Origin: Gemmatimonadales bacterium
GTDB taxonomy: Bacteria > Gemmatimonadota > Gemmatimonadetes > Longimicrobiales > Gaopeijiaceae
Length of the DNA: 61,908 nucleotides
Direction: 5' to 3'
Assembly (NCBI GenBank): GCA_020344755.1
Contig: CP070829.1
Location: 671,217 to 733,124 of the forward strand
The notes under the pieces were generated by a model that was not told the DNA's origin, did no database searches, and saw nothing but the letters and a program-made list of their open reading frames with translations. This document shows, piece after piece, positions 45,941-54,197 of this stretch. The translations under genes were made by a program, and so were the position numbers. The stretch's first letter is position 1, and each line of letters begins with the position of its first letter.

Positions 45941-47001
45941 GGCAGCGACCCGTTGGCTCCGGCGAGAACTCGCTCCAGGAGTGCCCGGGCTCGGTCGTCC
46001 TCCGACGAGAGGTTCGCCAGGGCCCGCTCACGCATGGAGAGGGGTGGCTCTGTCACCCCCTCCCACGACTCGAAGTCCAAGGCCAGGTGCAGCGCCTGAT
46101 CAGCCAACCCGGCAAGGAACCCAGGCTGCAGCCCCCGCACGTCGTCCGGATTGGGCCCCTTCAAGCGGATGCGAACGATCTTCCCTTCGATTCCTCCGGG
46201 AACTTCCCGGGTCACCTCTAGAATCCGGGCCTGCAGGGCTGCCGAATCCCCGGGAGGAACCCGCGTGGGTGCGAGGTCCACCACCGGACGGCCTGGCACG
46301 GGGCGAAAGCGGATGCTGCGCGTGGACAGGTCCGCCACTACGAATCCCTTCTCCTCGGCGGCCTCGTCCCACGGCGCTGGCCCGACCCGCTCCAGAGCGC
46401 CCGCGTAGGCGGCTCGATCTCCCACCTTCCGGAAAGAGTGTAGGCCGCCCAGGGCCAGGTAGCTCCAACGCTCGTCGTCCAGGGGAACACCCAGCCTCCC
46501 CTGGGCCACACGCCCGTGGGCCACAACCAGGTTCCACCGTCGCCTGGGATCCGGCTCAGGGGCCGGACGAGGCTCGAGCAGCGCCGACCGGTACGGGAGA
46601 AGAACGATCTGGGCCGAGTGTCGGGAGAGCAACACGGTCCGGGCTCGGTCCGCGGCCGCATCCACGTTTGGAAACGCATCCAGGGCTGCCAACGCCCCGG
46701 CATCCTCCGTACGCCGGGGCGTATCCCGCGCGCCACCGACCATGAGCACCCGGGTGCCAGGTAGGGCGGAGTGGAGTGCCTCCAGGCCGCGGGTGAGAGC
46801 GACCAAGGCGCTGGGAGGGGGGTCCGGCCGGTCGAAGACGTCGCCGGAGATCAGCACCAGGTCCGGGCTCTCTTCGATCACCGCCTCCACCGCCCGCTGG
46901 AAGGCTACGGCAAGATCCCTTTCCCGGACATTCTGGCCCCGCTCGCTCCGGGCGAAAGCCCGATGACCCAGGTGGAGATCGGAGAGGTGGGCGACGATCA
47001 T
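45937..47001 (-). CDS. Mre11/SbcD-like metallophosphoesterase with degraded metal site
   Basis: 354 residues of the calcineurin-like phosphoesterase fold. DLHLG (8-12), GDVFD (53-57) and the His in VVAHGRV are intact. The GNHD motif reads GARD (90-93, in VGGARDTPRR) and GHxH reads GGLH (in LALGGLHSF). By comparison with Mre11 this removes the Asn and the catalytic His of GNHD and the first His of GHxH, so nuclease activity is doubtful. The frame has an earlier Met at 47040, but MIVAHLSDLHLG at ATG 47001 is the family start and overlaps the upstream stop by 4 nt. It is paired with the Rad50-like gene downstream. Confidence 0.82.
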   Translation of the reverse strand: MIVAHLSDLHLGHRAFARSERGQNVRERDLAVAFQRAVEAVIEESPDLVLISGDVFDRPDPPPSALVALTRGLEALHSALPGTRVLMVGGARDTPRRTEDAGALAALDAFPNVDAAADRARTVLLSRHSAQIVLLPYRSALLEPRPAPEPDPRRRWNLVVAHGRVAQGRLGVPLDDERWSYLALGGLHSFRKVGDRAAYAGALERVGPAPWDEAAEEKGFVVADLSTRSIRFRPVPGRPVVDLAPTRVPPGDSAALQARILEVTREVPGGIEGKIVRIRLKGPNPDDVRGLQPGFLAGLADQALHLALDFESWEGVTEPPLSMRERALANLSSEDDRARALLERVLAGANGSLP

Positions 47002-47531
47002 GCGTACACGTTTCGAGAGAGCGCGGCGACAGAGACGCACAGCACACAGAAGAGGTACACGCTCACCGGTTCGAAGCGGGGGATCAGCACCACTCCCAGG
47101 AAGATCACGCCGACCATGCCACCGATGGCCGCAGCGGCACCGCTGCGGGCCCCGTCGTAGGGATGCACCACCGTGGCCAGGCAGGCCCCCAGGCTATAGA
47201 GCGGCAACGCGATGAGCAGCGCCAGGTGCACCCCTCTCACGAACCCGGCTGAAGCGACGTCGGGCTGGAAGCTCCAACCCAGGGAAAGCACCGCGGCCAC
47301 CACCAGGGAACCGACGGCCAGGAACCAGCGCCATCGCACCGACTCGGGCCGACGGCGGGACGGCCGAGATCCGAGGCCGACTCCGAAGCTACCCAGCGCC
47401 ACCGCGAGGATGGTGGTCAGGGCCGGCAGGAGCCCCGGAGAAACGAAGAGCAGGAGACCAATCCCCGCCTCCACCACCACAGCCAGGGCGATACCGAGGA
47501 AGGCGGGCGCGACCCACGAACGCACGCTCAC
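46998..47531 (-). CDS. Multi-pass membrane protein of unknown function
   Basis: 177 residues with about six hydrophobic helices (SWVAPAFLGIALAVVVEAG, then GLLPALTTILAVALGSFGVG, RWFLAVGSLVVAAVLSLGW, HLALLIALPLYSLGACLATV, AIGGMVGVIFLGVVLIP and VYLFCVLCVSVAAL). The N-terminal start is taken as GTG 47531, which overlaps the flavin reductase stop as GTGA; the extra open frame upstream lies inside that gene. Its stop overlaps the Mre11-like start as ATGA. No family is recognised, but it belongs to a tight four-gene unit. Confidence 0.75.
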   Translation of the reverse strand: MSVRSWVAPAFLGIALAVVVEAGIGLLLFVSPGLLPALTTILAVALGSFGVGLGSRPSRRRPESVRWRWFLAVGSLVVAAVLSLGWSFQPDVASAGFVRGVHLALLIALPLYSLGACLATVVHPYDGARSGAAAAIGGMVGVIFLGVVLIPRFEPVSVYLFCVLCVSVAALSRNVYA

Positions 47532-48028
47532 GGACCCGCCAGCTTCCGGTAGCGGCCCCGGTGGTAGACGAGCGGATCGTCGTCGGTGTGATCGCAATCC
47601 ACGACCCGACCCACCACGATGGTGTGGTCCCCCGCCACATGAGCCTGGTACACCTCACAGTCGATCCACGCCAGGGCATCGTCGAGAAGGGGACTCCCGG
47701 CAGGCCCTGGGTGCCAACCCAGGTCCTGGAAGCGGTCTTCCCGGGTGCCCGTCGCGAAACGATCCGACAGTTCCCGCCCCGAGTCCTTGAGGAGGTTCAC
47801 CCCGAATCTGCCCGAGTCCACGATGGCGTCGTGGGACGCGGAGCCGTGGTCGATGCAGACGAGGATCAGAGGGGGATACAGGGAGACCGAGGTGAGGGAG
47901 TTGACCGTCAGTCCCACCGGCTCTCCGCCCGCCCCGGTTGCCGTGACCACGGCCACGCCGGTCGGGAAGGTTCCCATCACCGATCGGAAACGGAGCGGAT
48001 CGGGCGATAGGGCGGCTGGATCGTTCAT
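47528..48028 (-). CDS. Flavin reductase-like FMN-binding protein
   Basis: 166 residues of the flavin-reductase (FMN-binding split-barrel) family, which reduces FMN/FAD with NAD(P)H, often to feed a monooxygenase. FRSVMGTFPTGVAVVTATG, GLTVNSLTSVSLYPPLILV, FGVNLLKD, and IDCEVYQAHVAGDHTIVVG with its C-terminal DDDPLVYHRGRYRKL are typical. ATG 48028 is chosen; the open frame upstream has no family resemblance. It is the first gene of the minus-strand unit containing the membrane protein and the Mre11/Rad50-like pair. It diverges from the lipoprotein gene. Confidence 0.88.
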   Translation of the reverse strand: MNDPAALSPDPLRFRSVMGTFPTGVAVVTATGAGGEPVGLTVNSLTSVSLYPPLILVCIDHGSASHDAIVDSGRFGVNLLKDSGRELSDRFATGTREDRFQDLGWHPGPAGSPLLDDALAWIDCEVYQAHVAGDHTIVVGRVVDCDHTDDDPLVYHRGRYRKLAGP

Positions 48029-48158
48029 GACATCCGGGGCGTAGACGAAAAGAGCCCCGCACCTGGTCTCGGGGCCTCGGCACCGCCTGGCACGGACGCC
48101 CGGGGCGGGGTAGCTTCTCCCTCCCCTGGGGCACCGTCCGGCGTGTCCTTCAACAGGT

Positions 48159-49190
48159 ATGGCACCACACAGGGAATCGAAACAGGTGTTTGGCCCGGTG
48201 ACGCGCATCCTCGCAGCGTTGTTGATTGTACTCACCCTCTCCGCGTGCGACAACGTGGAATGGGGAGGAGTCCGGATGGAGGTAGTGACCCCCGGTTCCG
48301 CCACCGATTCCGCCAGGGTGGCACCGGAACCCGAACCCTACGATCCCGGGGACGTGGTCCTGCCGGAGGGGCCGGTGCTCTTCATGGCCTCACGGGAGGG
48401 AACCGGACCCGTGGAGATTCGCCCTGTGGGAGAGATCCGAGCCGATTCACTTCGGCCACTTCCGCTGGACCGGGACTCGGCCGGGTCTTCCGAGGCCTTC
48501 GTCCGATCTCGCATGGCCTCGGGCTCTGCCTTCACGCTCTTCGCAGAGGGGACCCGGGTGGGTACGCTCCGACTCTCCACCGTGACTTTCCGCCCAGGGC
48601 GTTGTGGGCCCATCCCCGTGGGAACGGGCGTTGCGGAGCTCATTCCCCAGGCTGCCACCGCGACCCGCTTCGTGGCCCTTCCCGAGGGCGTCGGCCTTCC
48701 TCGGACCCACGAACTCTACGAGGCCCAGGACCACAGCTACGATCAGCGCGTCGCCGGCCTGGAGCTCGCCGCCGAAGCCATCTCACAGACTGGCGCCCCC
48801 TGGCCCGGATCCGTCCTGGAGACCCGGGCCGACATGCAGGCGATTCCGGTGGACGGTGACCGGACCGGTGCCATTGCCGGAAGCTTCCTCTACCAAGATG
48901 CTTTGCAGATCGGCTCGCCACTCACCCAGGCGGCATACGGAGTCTTCATCCTCGGGACCGGTGGTCCCACCGAATACGCTCTCGCCCACATGGAGTACCG
49001 CCCGGTGAGCTCCGGAAAGGCCGCCATGAGGTTCTTCGAGCAGGCGGACTGGGACGGGGATGGACAGACCGAGCTTCTCCTCGAGGTGTTCGGCGAGGAG
49101 GCGAGCTGGCCTCTGGCGCTCGATCGTCGGGATGGCCGCTGGACCCGTGTGTACGAGGAGGCCTGCACGCCTTCGGACGCCGGCTCCTGA
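48159..49190 (+). CDS. Predicted lipoprotein of unknown function
   Basis: 343 residues with a lipoprotein signal: a hydrophobic stretch then LTLSACDN, with the lipidated Cys at 30. The mature part is Gly/Pro/acid-rich and ends with DWDGDGQTELLLEV, an EF-hand/FG-GAP-like Asp loop that may bind calcium. It shows no recognised family. It precedes the BtuF-like gene by 3 bp, so they are probably co-transcribed, which makes a link to the importer plausible but unproven. It was not found to have any cobalamin riboswitch upstream. Confidence 0.8.
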   Translation: MAPHRESKQVFGPVTRILAALLIVLTLSACDNVEWGGVRMEVVTPGSATDSARVAPEPEPYDPGDVVLPEGPVLFMASREGTGPVEIRPVGEIRADSLRPLPLDRDSAGSSEAFVRSRMASGSAFTLFAEGTRVGTLRLSTVTFRPGRCGPIPVGTGVAELIPQAATATRFVALPEGVGLPRTHELYEAQDHSYDQRVAGLELAAEAISQTGAPWPGSVLETRADMQAIPVDGDRTGAIAGSFLYQDALQIGSPLTQAAYGVFILGTGGPTEYALAHMEYRPVSSGKAAMRFFEQADWDGDGQTELLLEVFGEEASWPLALDRRDGRWTRVYEEACTPSDAGS

Positions 49191-49193
49191 GCC

Positions 49194-50099
49194 GTGACAC
49201 GGTGCCGGCTTCGGACGGTCCTCCCGTTCCTGCTCTTCGTCGCGTCCTGTGGAACCGGAGAACCGCACGATGGCCGTCGCGAATTCCCGGCGGAAATCCA
49301 TGATGCGGGTGGGTCCGGCGTGGTGGTGGTGGACGCGCGAGGCGACACCGTGGTTCTCCCCGGGCCCGCCGAGCGGATCCTCTCGCTTGTCCCGTCCGTG
49401 ACCCAGATGCTGGATCGCATGGGTGCCGCACACCACCTGGTGGGCCGCACCGACTACGACACGCTCACCTCCATCGCCCATCTACCCTCCGTCGGTGGTG
49501 GTCTGGGGCCGAATCTCGAGATCGTGCGGACGCTGGACCCTCAGGTGGTCATCACCTTCGCGGGGGAGTCCGATCTCAGGACCTCCCGGGGGCTCCGGGC
49601 CCTGGGAATCGCCGAGGTTGCCGTGCGGCCCGACCGTCTGGCCGACATCCCGCCCATTGTTGAAATCCTGGGACTCGTTACGGGTCGGTCGGAAGACTCC
49701 CGGACGCTCGCTGAGGAGATGACCACCGAACTGGGCCGGGTCCGGGCCACCGTCGCCTCGCTTCCCCCGGTGCGGGCCGCGTATCTCCTCGGTGGATCGC
49801 CGCCCCTGGCCGCTTCCCCCGGGACGTTCATCTCCGACCTGGTGGAACTCGCGGGAGGCCGGAACGTCCTCCAGGACCTGGACGGGCTCTACGCGCCCGT
49901 GAGCCCCGAAATCCTCCGCATCCGCCCCATCGACGTCCTCCTGGTCGGCCAGGGAGGTCACCTGGACGAACGAATTACCGTCGGGAGGCGGGTGGCGGAG
50001 ATCCCCTCCTGGGTGGAAGTACCCGGTCCGCACCTCGGTGCTGCCGCCTGGATCGTCGCCCGGGCCCTCCACCCGGAGCTTGCCGAAAAGGCTCCATGA
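49194..50099 (+). CDS. Periplasmic substrate-binding lipoprotein, BtuF/FecB type
   Basis: 301 residues from GTG 49194. VASCG at 16-20 gives a lipobox with Cys19. The class III binding-protein fold shows RILSLVPSVTQMLDRMGA, GRTDYD, GGGLGPNLEIVRTLDPQVVI and LVELAGGRNVLQDLDG, typical of vitamin B12, haem or siderophore binders. It is the receptor half of the ABC importer encoded next (the stop overlaps the permease start as ATGA). Ligand type is uncertain. Confidence 0.88.
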   Translation: MTRCRLRTVLPFLLFVASCGTGEPHDGRREFPAEIHDAGGSGVVVVDARGDTVVLPGPAERILSLVPSVTQMLDRMGAAHHLVGRTDYDTLTSIAHLPSVGGGLGPNLEIVRTLDPQVVITFAGESDLRTSRGLRALGIAEVAVRPDRLADIPPIVEILGLVTGRSEDSRTLAEEMTTELGRVRATVASLPPVRAAYLLGGSPPLAASPGTFISDLVELAGGRNVLQDLDGLYAPVSPEILRIRPIDVLLVGQGGHLDERITVGRRVAEIPSWVEVPGPHLGAAAWIVARALHPELAEKAP

Positions 50100-51088
50100 C
50101 CGTCCGAAAGCCCATCGCCCTCGTCCTGGGGGTCGCGCTCGTACTCCTCCTCCCCCTCGGGCTCTTCCTGGGATCGGTGGCCCTGACTCCCGCCGACGTG
50201 CTGGCGGTCCTCCTGGGCGGTGGCTCGGAGGTGCAGCGGGAGATCCTCCTCCAATTCCGTCTCCCCCGGCTCCTGGTGGGGAGCATCCTGGGTGGGGGGT
50301 TGGCTCTGGCAGGAGCCACCTTCCAGGCGCTGCTGCGGAACCCTCTGGCTGAACCGTACATCCTGGGCATCTCCGGAGGCGCTGCATTGGGTGCGGTGAC
50401 CGTGCTGGCGCTGGGCCTGACGACGCTGGGCTCCTGGTCCCTCCCCCTGGCCGCCTTCGCCGGCGCGCTCCTCGCGATCGTCCTCGTCTTCCGGGTGGCC
50501 ACCGCCACCGGCCGTGCCCTGGACGTGCGCGTCCTCCTCCTGGCAGGTGTGGTGGTGGGTGCCTTCTTCGCCGCGGTCATCTCCTTCATCCTCGCCGTCT
50601 CCGACGCACGGACGGTTCGGAGCGCCGTGCTCTGGATGATGGGGACCCTCTACGGTTCGGCCTGGTCGGACGTGGTGGTGGTCGCCGCATACACCCTGCC
50701 CACCGCGCTGCTCCTCATGACCCTGGCCCGGCCCCTGAACACCCTGTCGGTGGGAGAGGAGACGGCGCTCTACCTGGGAACCGAGGTGGAGCGGGTGAAG
50801 CGGATCGCATTCGCCGCGGCCTCGCTCATCACAGCGGCCGGCGTGGCGGTCGCCGGCGTCATCGGGTTCGTGGGGCTGGTGGTCCCTCACGCCCTCCGTC
50901 TGGTGGTGGGATCCGACCACCGCATCCTGCTCCCTCTCTCCTTCCTCCTGGGGGCCGTCTTCCTCACTTCGGCAGACATGGCGGCGCAGGTCCTGCTCAC
51001 CCCCACCGAGATCCCCATCGGGGTGGTCACGGCGCTGGTGGGTGTTCCCATCTTCCTCGTGCTCCTGCGACGCAGCGCGTTCCGATGA
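50096..51088 (+). CDS. ABC importer permease, FecCD/BtuC family
   Basis: 330 residues with about ten transmembrane helices. RLPRLLVGSILGGGLALAGA, the LLRNPLAEPYILGISGGAALGA block and VVGFVGLVVPH-type sequence (GVIGFVGLVVPHALRLVVGS) are the FecCD hallmarks. It forms the channel for uptake of cobalamin, haem or iron-siderophore with the lipoprotein and ATPase of the same operon. ATGA overlaps at both ends (with 49194 and with 51085) show tight translational coupling. Confidence 0.93.
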   Translation: MTVRKPIALVLGVALVLLLPLGLFLGSVALTPADVLAVLLGGGSEVQREILLQFRLPRLLVGSILGGGLALAGATFQALLRNPLAEPYILGISGGAALGAVTVLALGLTTLGSWSLPLAAFAGALLAIVLVFRVATATGRALDVRVLLLAGVVVGAFFAAVISFILAVSDARTVRSAVLWMMGTLYGSAWSDVVVVAAYTLPTALLLMTLARPLNTLSVGEETALYLGTEVERVKRIAFAAASLITAAGVAVAGVIGFVGLVVPHALRLVVGSDHRILLPLSFLLGAVFLTSADMAAQVLLTPTEIPIGVVTALVGVPIFLVLLRRSAFR

Positions 51089-51897
51089 GGATCGACGCCA
51101 CCGGACTGAGGGTCCGCTATCCCCGGTCCTCGCGCCCTGCCCTGGATGGGATCTCGTTCCAGGTCCCCACCGGAACGCTCTTCGCGGTCCTGGGACCGAA
51201 CGGGTCCGGCAAGTCCACGTTGGTCCGGGCCCTACTGGGTGCCGTCCCCCTGACCGCCGGCGAGATTCGGTTGGATGGACGCCCTGCCGGGGATTGGGCA
51301 CGGCGGGAGGTCGCGCGTGCTATCGGAGCCGTTCCGCAATCGGAGCCTCTCCCATTCCCAATGACGTGCCGGGAGCTCGTGTCCATGGGGCGTTACGCGC
51401 ACCTGGGGCCCTTGGAGAGCGAGGGTCGGCGGGACCGTGAAGCCGTCCAGGCCGCTCTGGACCGCTGTGATGTCACCGACCTCGCGGACCGCTTGGTACA
51501 AACACTCTCGGGCGGTGAGCTCCAGCGCGTCCGGATCGCGCGGGCTTTGGCGCAGCAGCCCCGGGCTCTTCTCCTGGACGAGCCCACCGCAAGCCTGGAC
51601 GTCCGGCACGAGATGGCGATCCTCGAGCTCCTACGCGGCTCGGCGGAGTGCGGCATCACCGTGCTGCTGATCACCCACCACCTGGACCTGGCCGGGAGGT
51701 ACGCCGACCGGATCCTCCTCCTGGACAAGGGCGGCGTGGCCGCCGAGGGCTCGCCCCGAGAGGTCCTGACTCCAAGGACGATTCAGGCGGTCTACCGCTG
51801 GCCAGTCGCCGTCGAGGACGACGCGCTCACGGGAAGCCCGCGGGTGGTGCCCCTACGTCTCCGTGCCGGAGAGGATCCCCCAACGGCCACCGACTGA
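51085..51897 (+). CDS. ABC importer ATPase, BtuD/FecE type
   Basis: 270-residue ATPase subunit. Walker A GPNGSGKST at 37-45, Q-loop around VPQSEPLPFPMT, signature LSGGELQRVRIARAL, Walker B LLLDEPTASLD and H-loop ITHHLDLA are all intact. It completes the lipoprotein, permease and ATPase set for uptake of a tetrapyrrole or siderophore. No cobalamin riboswitch box was seen ahead of the operon. The C-terminal ~35 residues are an extra tail. Confidence 0.93.
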   Translation: MRIDATGLRVRYPRSSRPALDGISFQVPTGTLFAVLGPNGSGKSTLVRALLGAVPLTAGEIRLDGRPAGDWARREVARAIGAVPQSEPLPFPMTCRELVSMGRYAHLGPLESEGRRDREAVQAALDRCDVTDLADRLVQTLSGGELQRVRIARALAQQPRALLLDEPTASLDVRHEMAILELLRGSAECGITVLLITHHLDLAGRYADRILLLDKGGVAAEGSPREVLTPRTIQAVYRWPVAVEDDALTGSPRVVPLRLRAGEDPPTATD

Positions 51898-52013
51898 CGG
51901 AAGGCTCCAGGGTCGGAGCCGGGCCTTCCCGGGATGGGCGTGCGGTGGGGCGGCCTGCGCCCCATGTTCCCGTCCTGCGGTTCCGGTGTCTGCCCCTGCT
52001 CACGGAGATCCCC

Positions 52014-54059
52014 ATGCGCAAGCGCCCTGCGGTGCGAGTCCTTCTCGCGGCCCTGGCCGTCACCACCGTCCCTGTCTTCAGTCCCGTACCCGCCGCCGCC
52101 CAGGAGCCCCAGGACCTCCTTACACTCGAGCACTATCTCGACTGGGAATTCGTCCAGTCACCCCAGCTCTCGCCGGACGGGGGCGAGCTCATCTACACCC
52201 GGGAGTGGATCGACAAGGTCAACGACCGCCACGCGAACCAGGTGTGGATCATGAACCGAGACGGAACGAGAAACCGGTTCCTTCTGGACGGATCGCAGGC
52301 GGCCTGGTCGCCGGACGGAACGCGGATCGCGTTCGTGGCCCCAGGCTCGCCTCGAGGGGCGCAGATCCACGTCCGCTGGATGGACGCGGAGGGAGCGGTT
52401 TCGCAGGTCACGCGGCTCACCGGCTCACCCTCCAACATCCAGTGGTCGCCGGACGGCCGATGGATCGCCTTCAACATGCTGGAGGAAGTCGGTCCCGATC
52501 CGGCCTGGCGGATCGACATGCCCCCTCGGCCCGACGGTGCCACGTGGACGGCACCTCCCATCATCGAGGAACGCCTCAACTGGCGCCGTGATGGCTCCGG
52601 GTGGTCACCGAACGGGTTCCGGCACATCTACGTGGTGGCCGCGGAAGGGGGCACGCCTCGCAAGGTGACATCCGGCGACTTCGACCACGGCGCCCCGGAG
52701 TGGATGCCCGACGGCCGGAGCATCGTGTTCAGCGGTCTGCGGATGGCCGACGCCGAGTACCAGTACCGGGAGTCCGCCGTCTATCGGGTGGACCTGGATT
52801 CCGGTGAGATCCGGCAGCTCACCTCCCGCCGCGGGAGCGAGAGCAGCCCCCTTCCCTCTCCAGATGGGCGGTGGATTGCCTTCCGAGGCAATGAGTTCAC
52901 CCGCGACACCTACCGTGAGCAGGAGTTGAGCGTCATGCGGGCGGACGGGTCGGGCATCCGCGTCCTGGCCCGAGAGATGGGGGGAATGGGGAACGTGGCT
53001 TGGGCTTCGGACGGGAGCGGCCTCTACCTCACCGCAGCCATGCGGGGCACGTCCAACCTCTGGTTCGTCCCCATGGATGGGGATCCTCGGCAGGTGACCC
53101 AGGGAAGCCACATGCTCTCGGTGAGCCACATCGATGGCGACGGCCAGGCCGTGGGTGTTCGGACGTCCTACCATGAGCCCGGAAGTCTGGTGGCGTTCCA
53201 CGTCGAACGCCCCGCGGCCATGACCGTGCTGTGGGAAACGAACGCTGCGGTCCTGGACCAGGTCACCCTGGGGGAGGTCGAGGAGGTCTGGTACGAGTCG
53301 GTGGACGGGCTGGAGATCCAGGGCTGGATCGTCAAGCCACCCCACTTCGATCCTGCCAGCAAGTACCCGCTCATCCTGCGAATCCACGGTGGCCCCCACT
53401 CCATGTACAACGCAGGGTTCGATTTCAAGAACCAGGACCACGCCGCCAACGGCTTCGTGGTCCTCTATACCAATCCCCGCGGAAGCTCGGGATACGGGTC
53501 GGAGTTCGGAAACGCCATCAACTACGCGTATCCATCCATGGACTACGACGATCTGATGGCGGGCGTGGACGAGGTGATCTCCCGAGGATACATCGACGAA
53601 CGGAACCTCTTCGTCTACGGAGGCTCCGGCGGAGGGGTCCTCACCTCCTGGATCGTGGGTCACACGGATCGCTTCACCGCCGCGGTCTCCAAAGCGCCGG
53701 TGACGAACTGGATCAGCTTCGTAGGTACGACCGATGGGTCGAGCTGGTACTACGACTTCGAAAAGCACTTCTGGGAGGACCCTTCGGAACACCTGAGGCG
53801 CTCTCCCCTCATGTACGTGGGGAACGTGACCACTCCCACCATGCTGATGACCGGGGAACGCGATCTGCGGACCCCCATGGAGCAGACGGAGCAGTTCTAT
53901 CGAGCTCTGAAGCTCCGCCGTGTCCCCACCGCCATGGTCCGCCTCACGGACGGCTGGCACTCCAGGAGCCGTCCTCCCACGAACTTCATCCGGGTCCAAC
54001 TCCTCCTCAGGAACTGGTTCAACCGATACCGGGTGGGAGGGGATCCAGTCACGAACTGA
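52014..54059 (+). CDS. Exported S9-family prolyl oligopeptidase / acylaminoacyl-peptidase-like
   Basis: 681 residues with a signal peptide (1-29, ending PAAAQ). A beta-propeller of TolB/PD40-like repeats (SPDG motifs: LSPDGGELIY, WSPDGTRIAF, WSPDGRWIAF, MPDGRSIVF) covers about 35-420. The alpha/beta hydrolase follows with VYGGSGGGVLTSW (nucleophile Ser in GGSGGG), the acid in TGERDLRTPMEQ and the His in DGWHSRSRPP. Peptides are cleaved after a proline or acylated residue, extracytoplasmically. ATG 52014 is directly followed by the signal peptide. It converges on rsgA. Confidence 0.9.
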   Translation: MRKRPAVRVLLAALAVTTVPVFSPVPAAAQEPQDLLTLEHYLDWEFVQSPQLSPDGGELIYTREWIDKVNDRHANQVWIMNRDGTRNRFLLDGSQAAWSPDGTRIAFVAPGSPRGAQIHVRWMDAEGAVSQVTRLTGSPSNIQWSPDGRWIAFNMLEEVGPDPAWRIDMPPRPDGATWTAPPIIEERLNWRRDGSGWSPNGFRHIYVVAAEGGTPRKVTSGDFDHGAPEWMPDGRSIVFSGLRMADAEYQYRESAVYRVDLDSGEIRQLTSRRGSESSPLPSPDGRWIAFRGNEFTRDTYREQELSVMRADGSGIRVLAREMGGMGNVAWASDGSGLYLTAAMRGTSNLWFVPMDGDPRQVTQGSHMLSVSHIDGDGQAVGVRTSYHEPGSLVAFHVERPAAMTVLWETNAAVLDQVTLGEVEEVWYESVDGLEIQGWIVKPPHFDPASKYPLILRIHGGPHSMYNAGFDFKNQDHAANGFVVLYTNPRGSSGYGSEFGNAINYAYPSMDYDDLMAGVDEVISRGYIDERNLFVYGGSGGGVLTSWIVGHTDRFTAAVSKAPVTNWISFVGTTDGSSWYYDFEKHFWEDPSEHLRRSPLMYVGNVTTPTMLMTGERDLRTPMEQTEQFYRALKLRRVPTAMVRLTDGWHSRSRPPTNFIRVQLLLRNWFNRYRVGGDPVTN

Positions 54060-54197
54060 GGCAATGAACCTCGGGGGCTCCGGAAGCGCCGGGGCTCCCG
54101 GGACCCAGGCGGTGGTGGATAGGTTCGTCGGCCCCAGGCCGGTCCGTTTTTCGGGTCCGGACCCGTTCGGCGGTGACGTTCGACTCCGCCGGCCGCC

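Noticed and set aside
46151..46745. Long plus-strand open frames opposite the Mre11/Rad50-like genes
   Set aside because: Arg/Pro/Gly-rich translations without domains, typical of antisense shadows in high-GC DNA.
48029..48158. Cobalamin riboswitch ahead of the BtuFCD-like operon
   Set aside because: No B12-box-like GCCACTG was seen and the gap is only about 130 bp, short for a full element.
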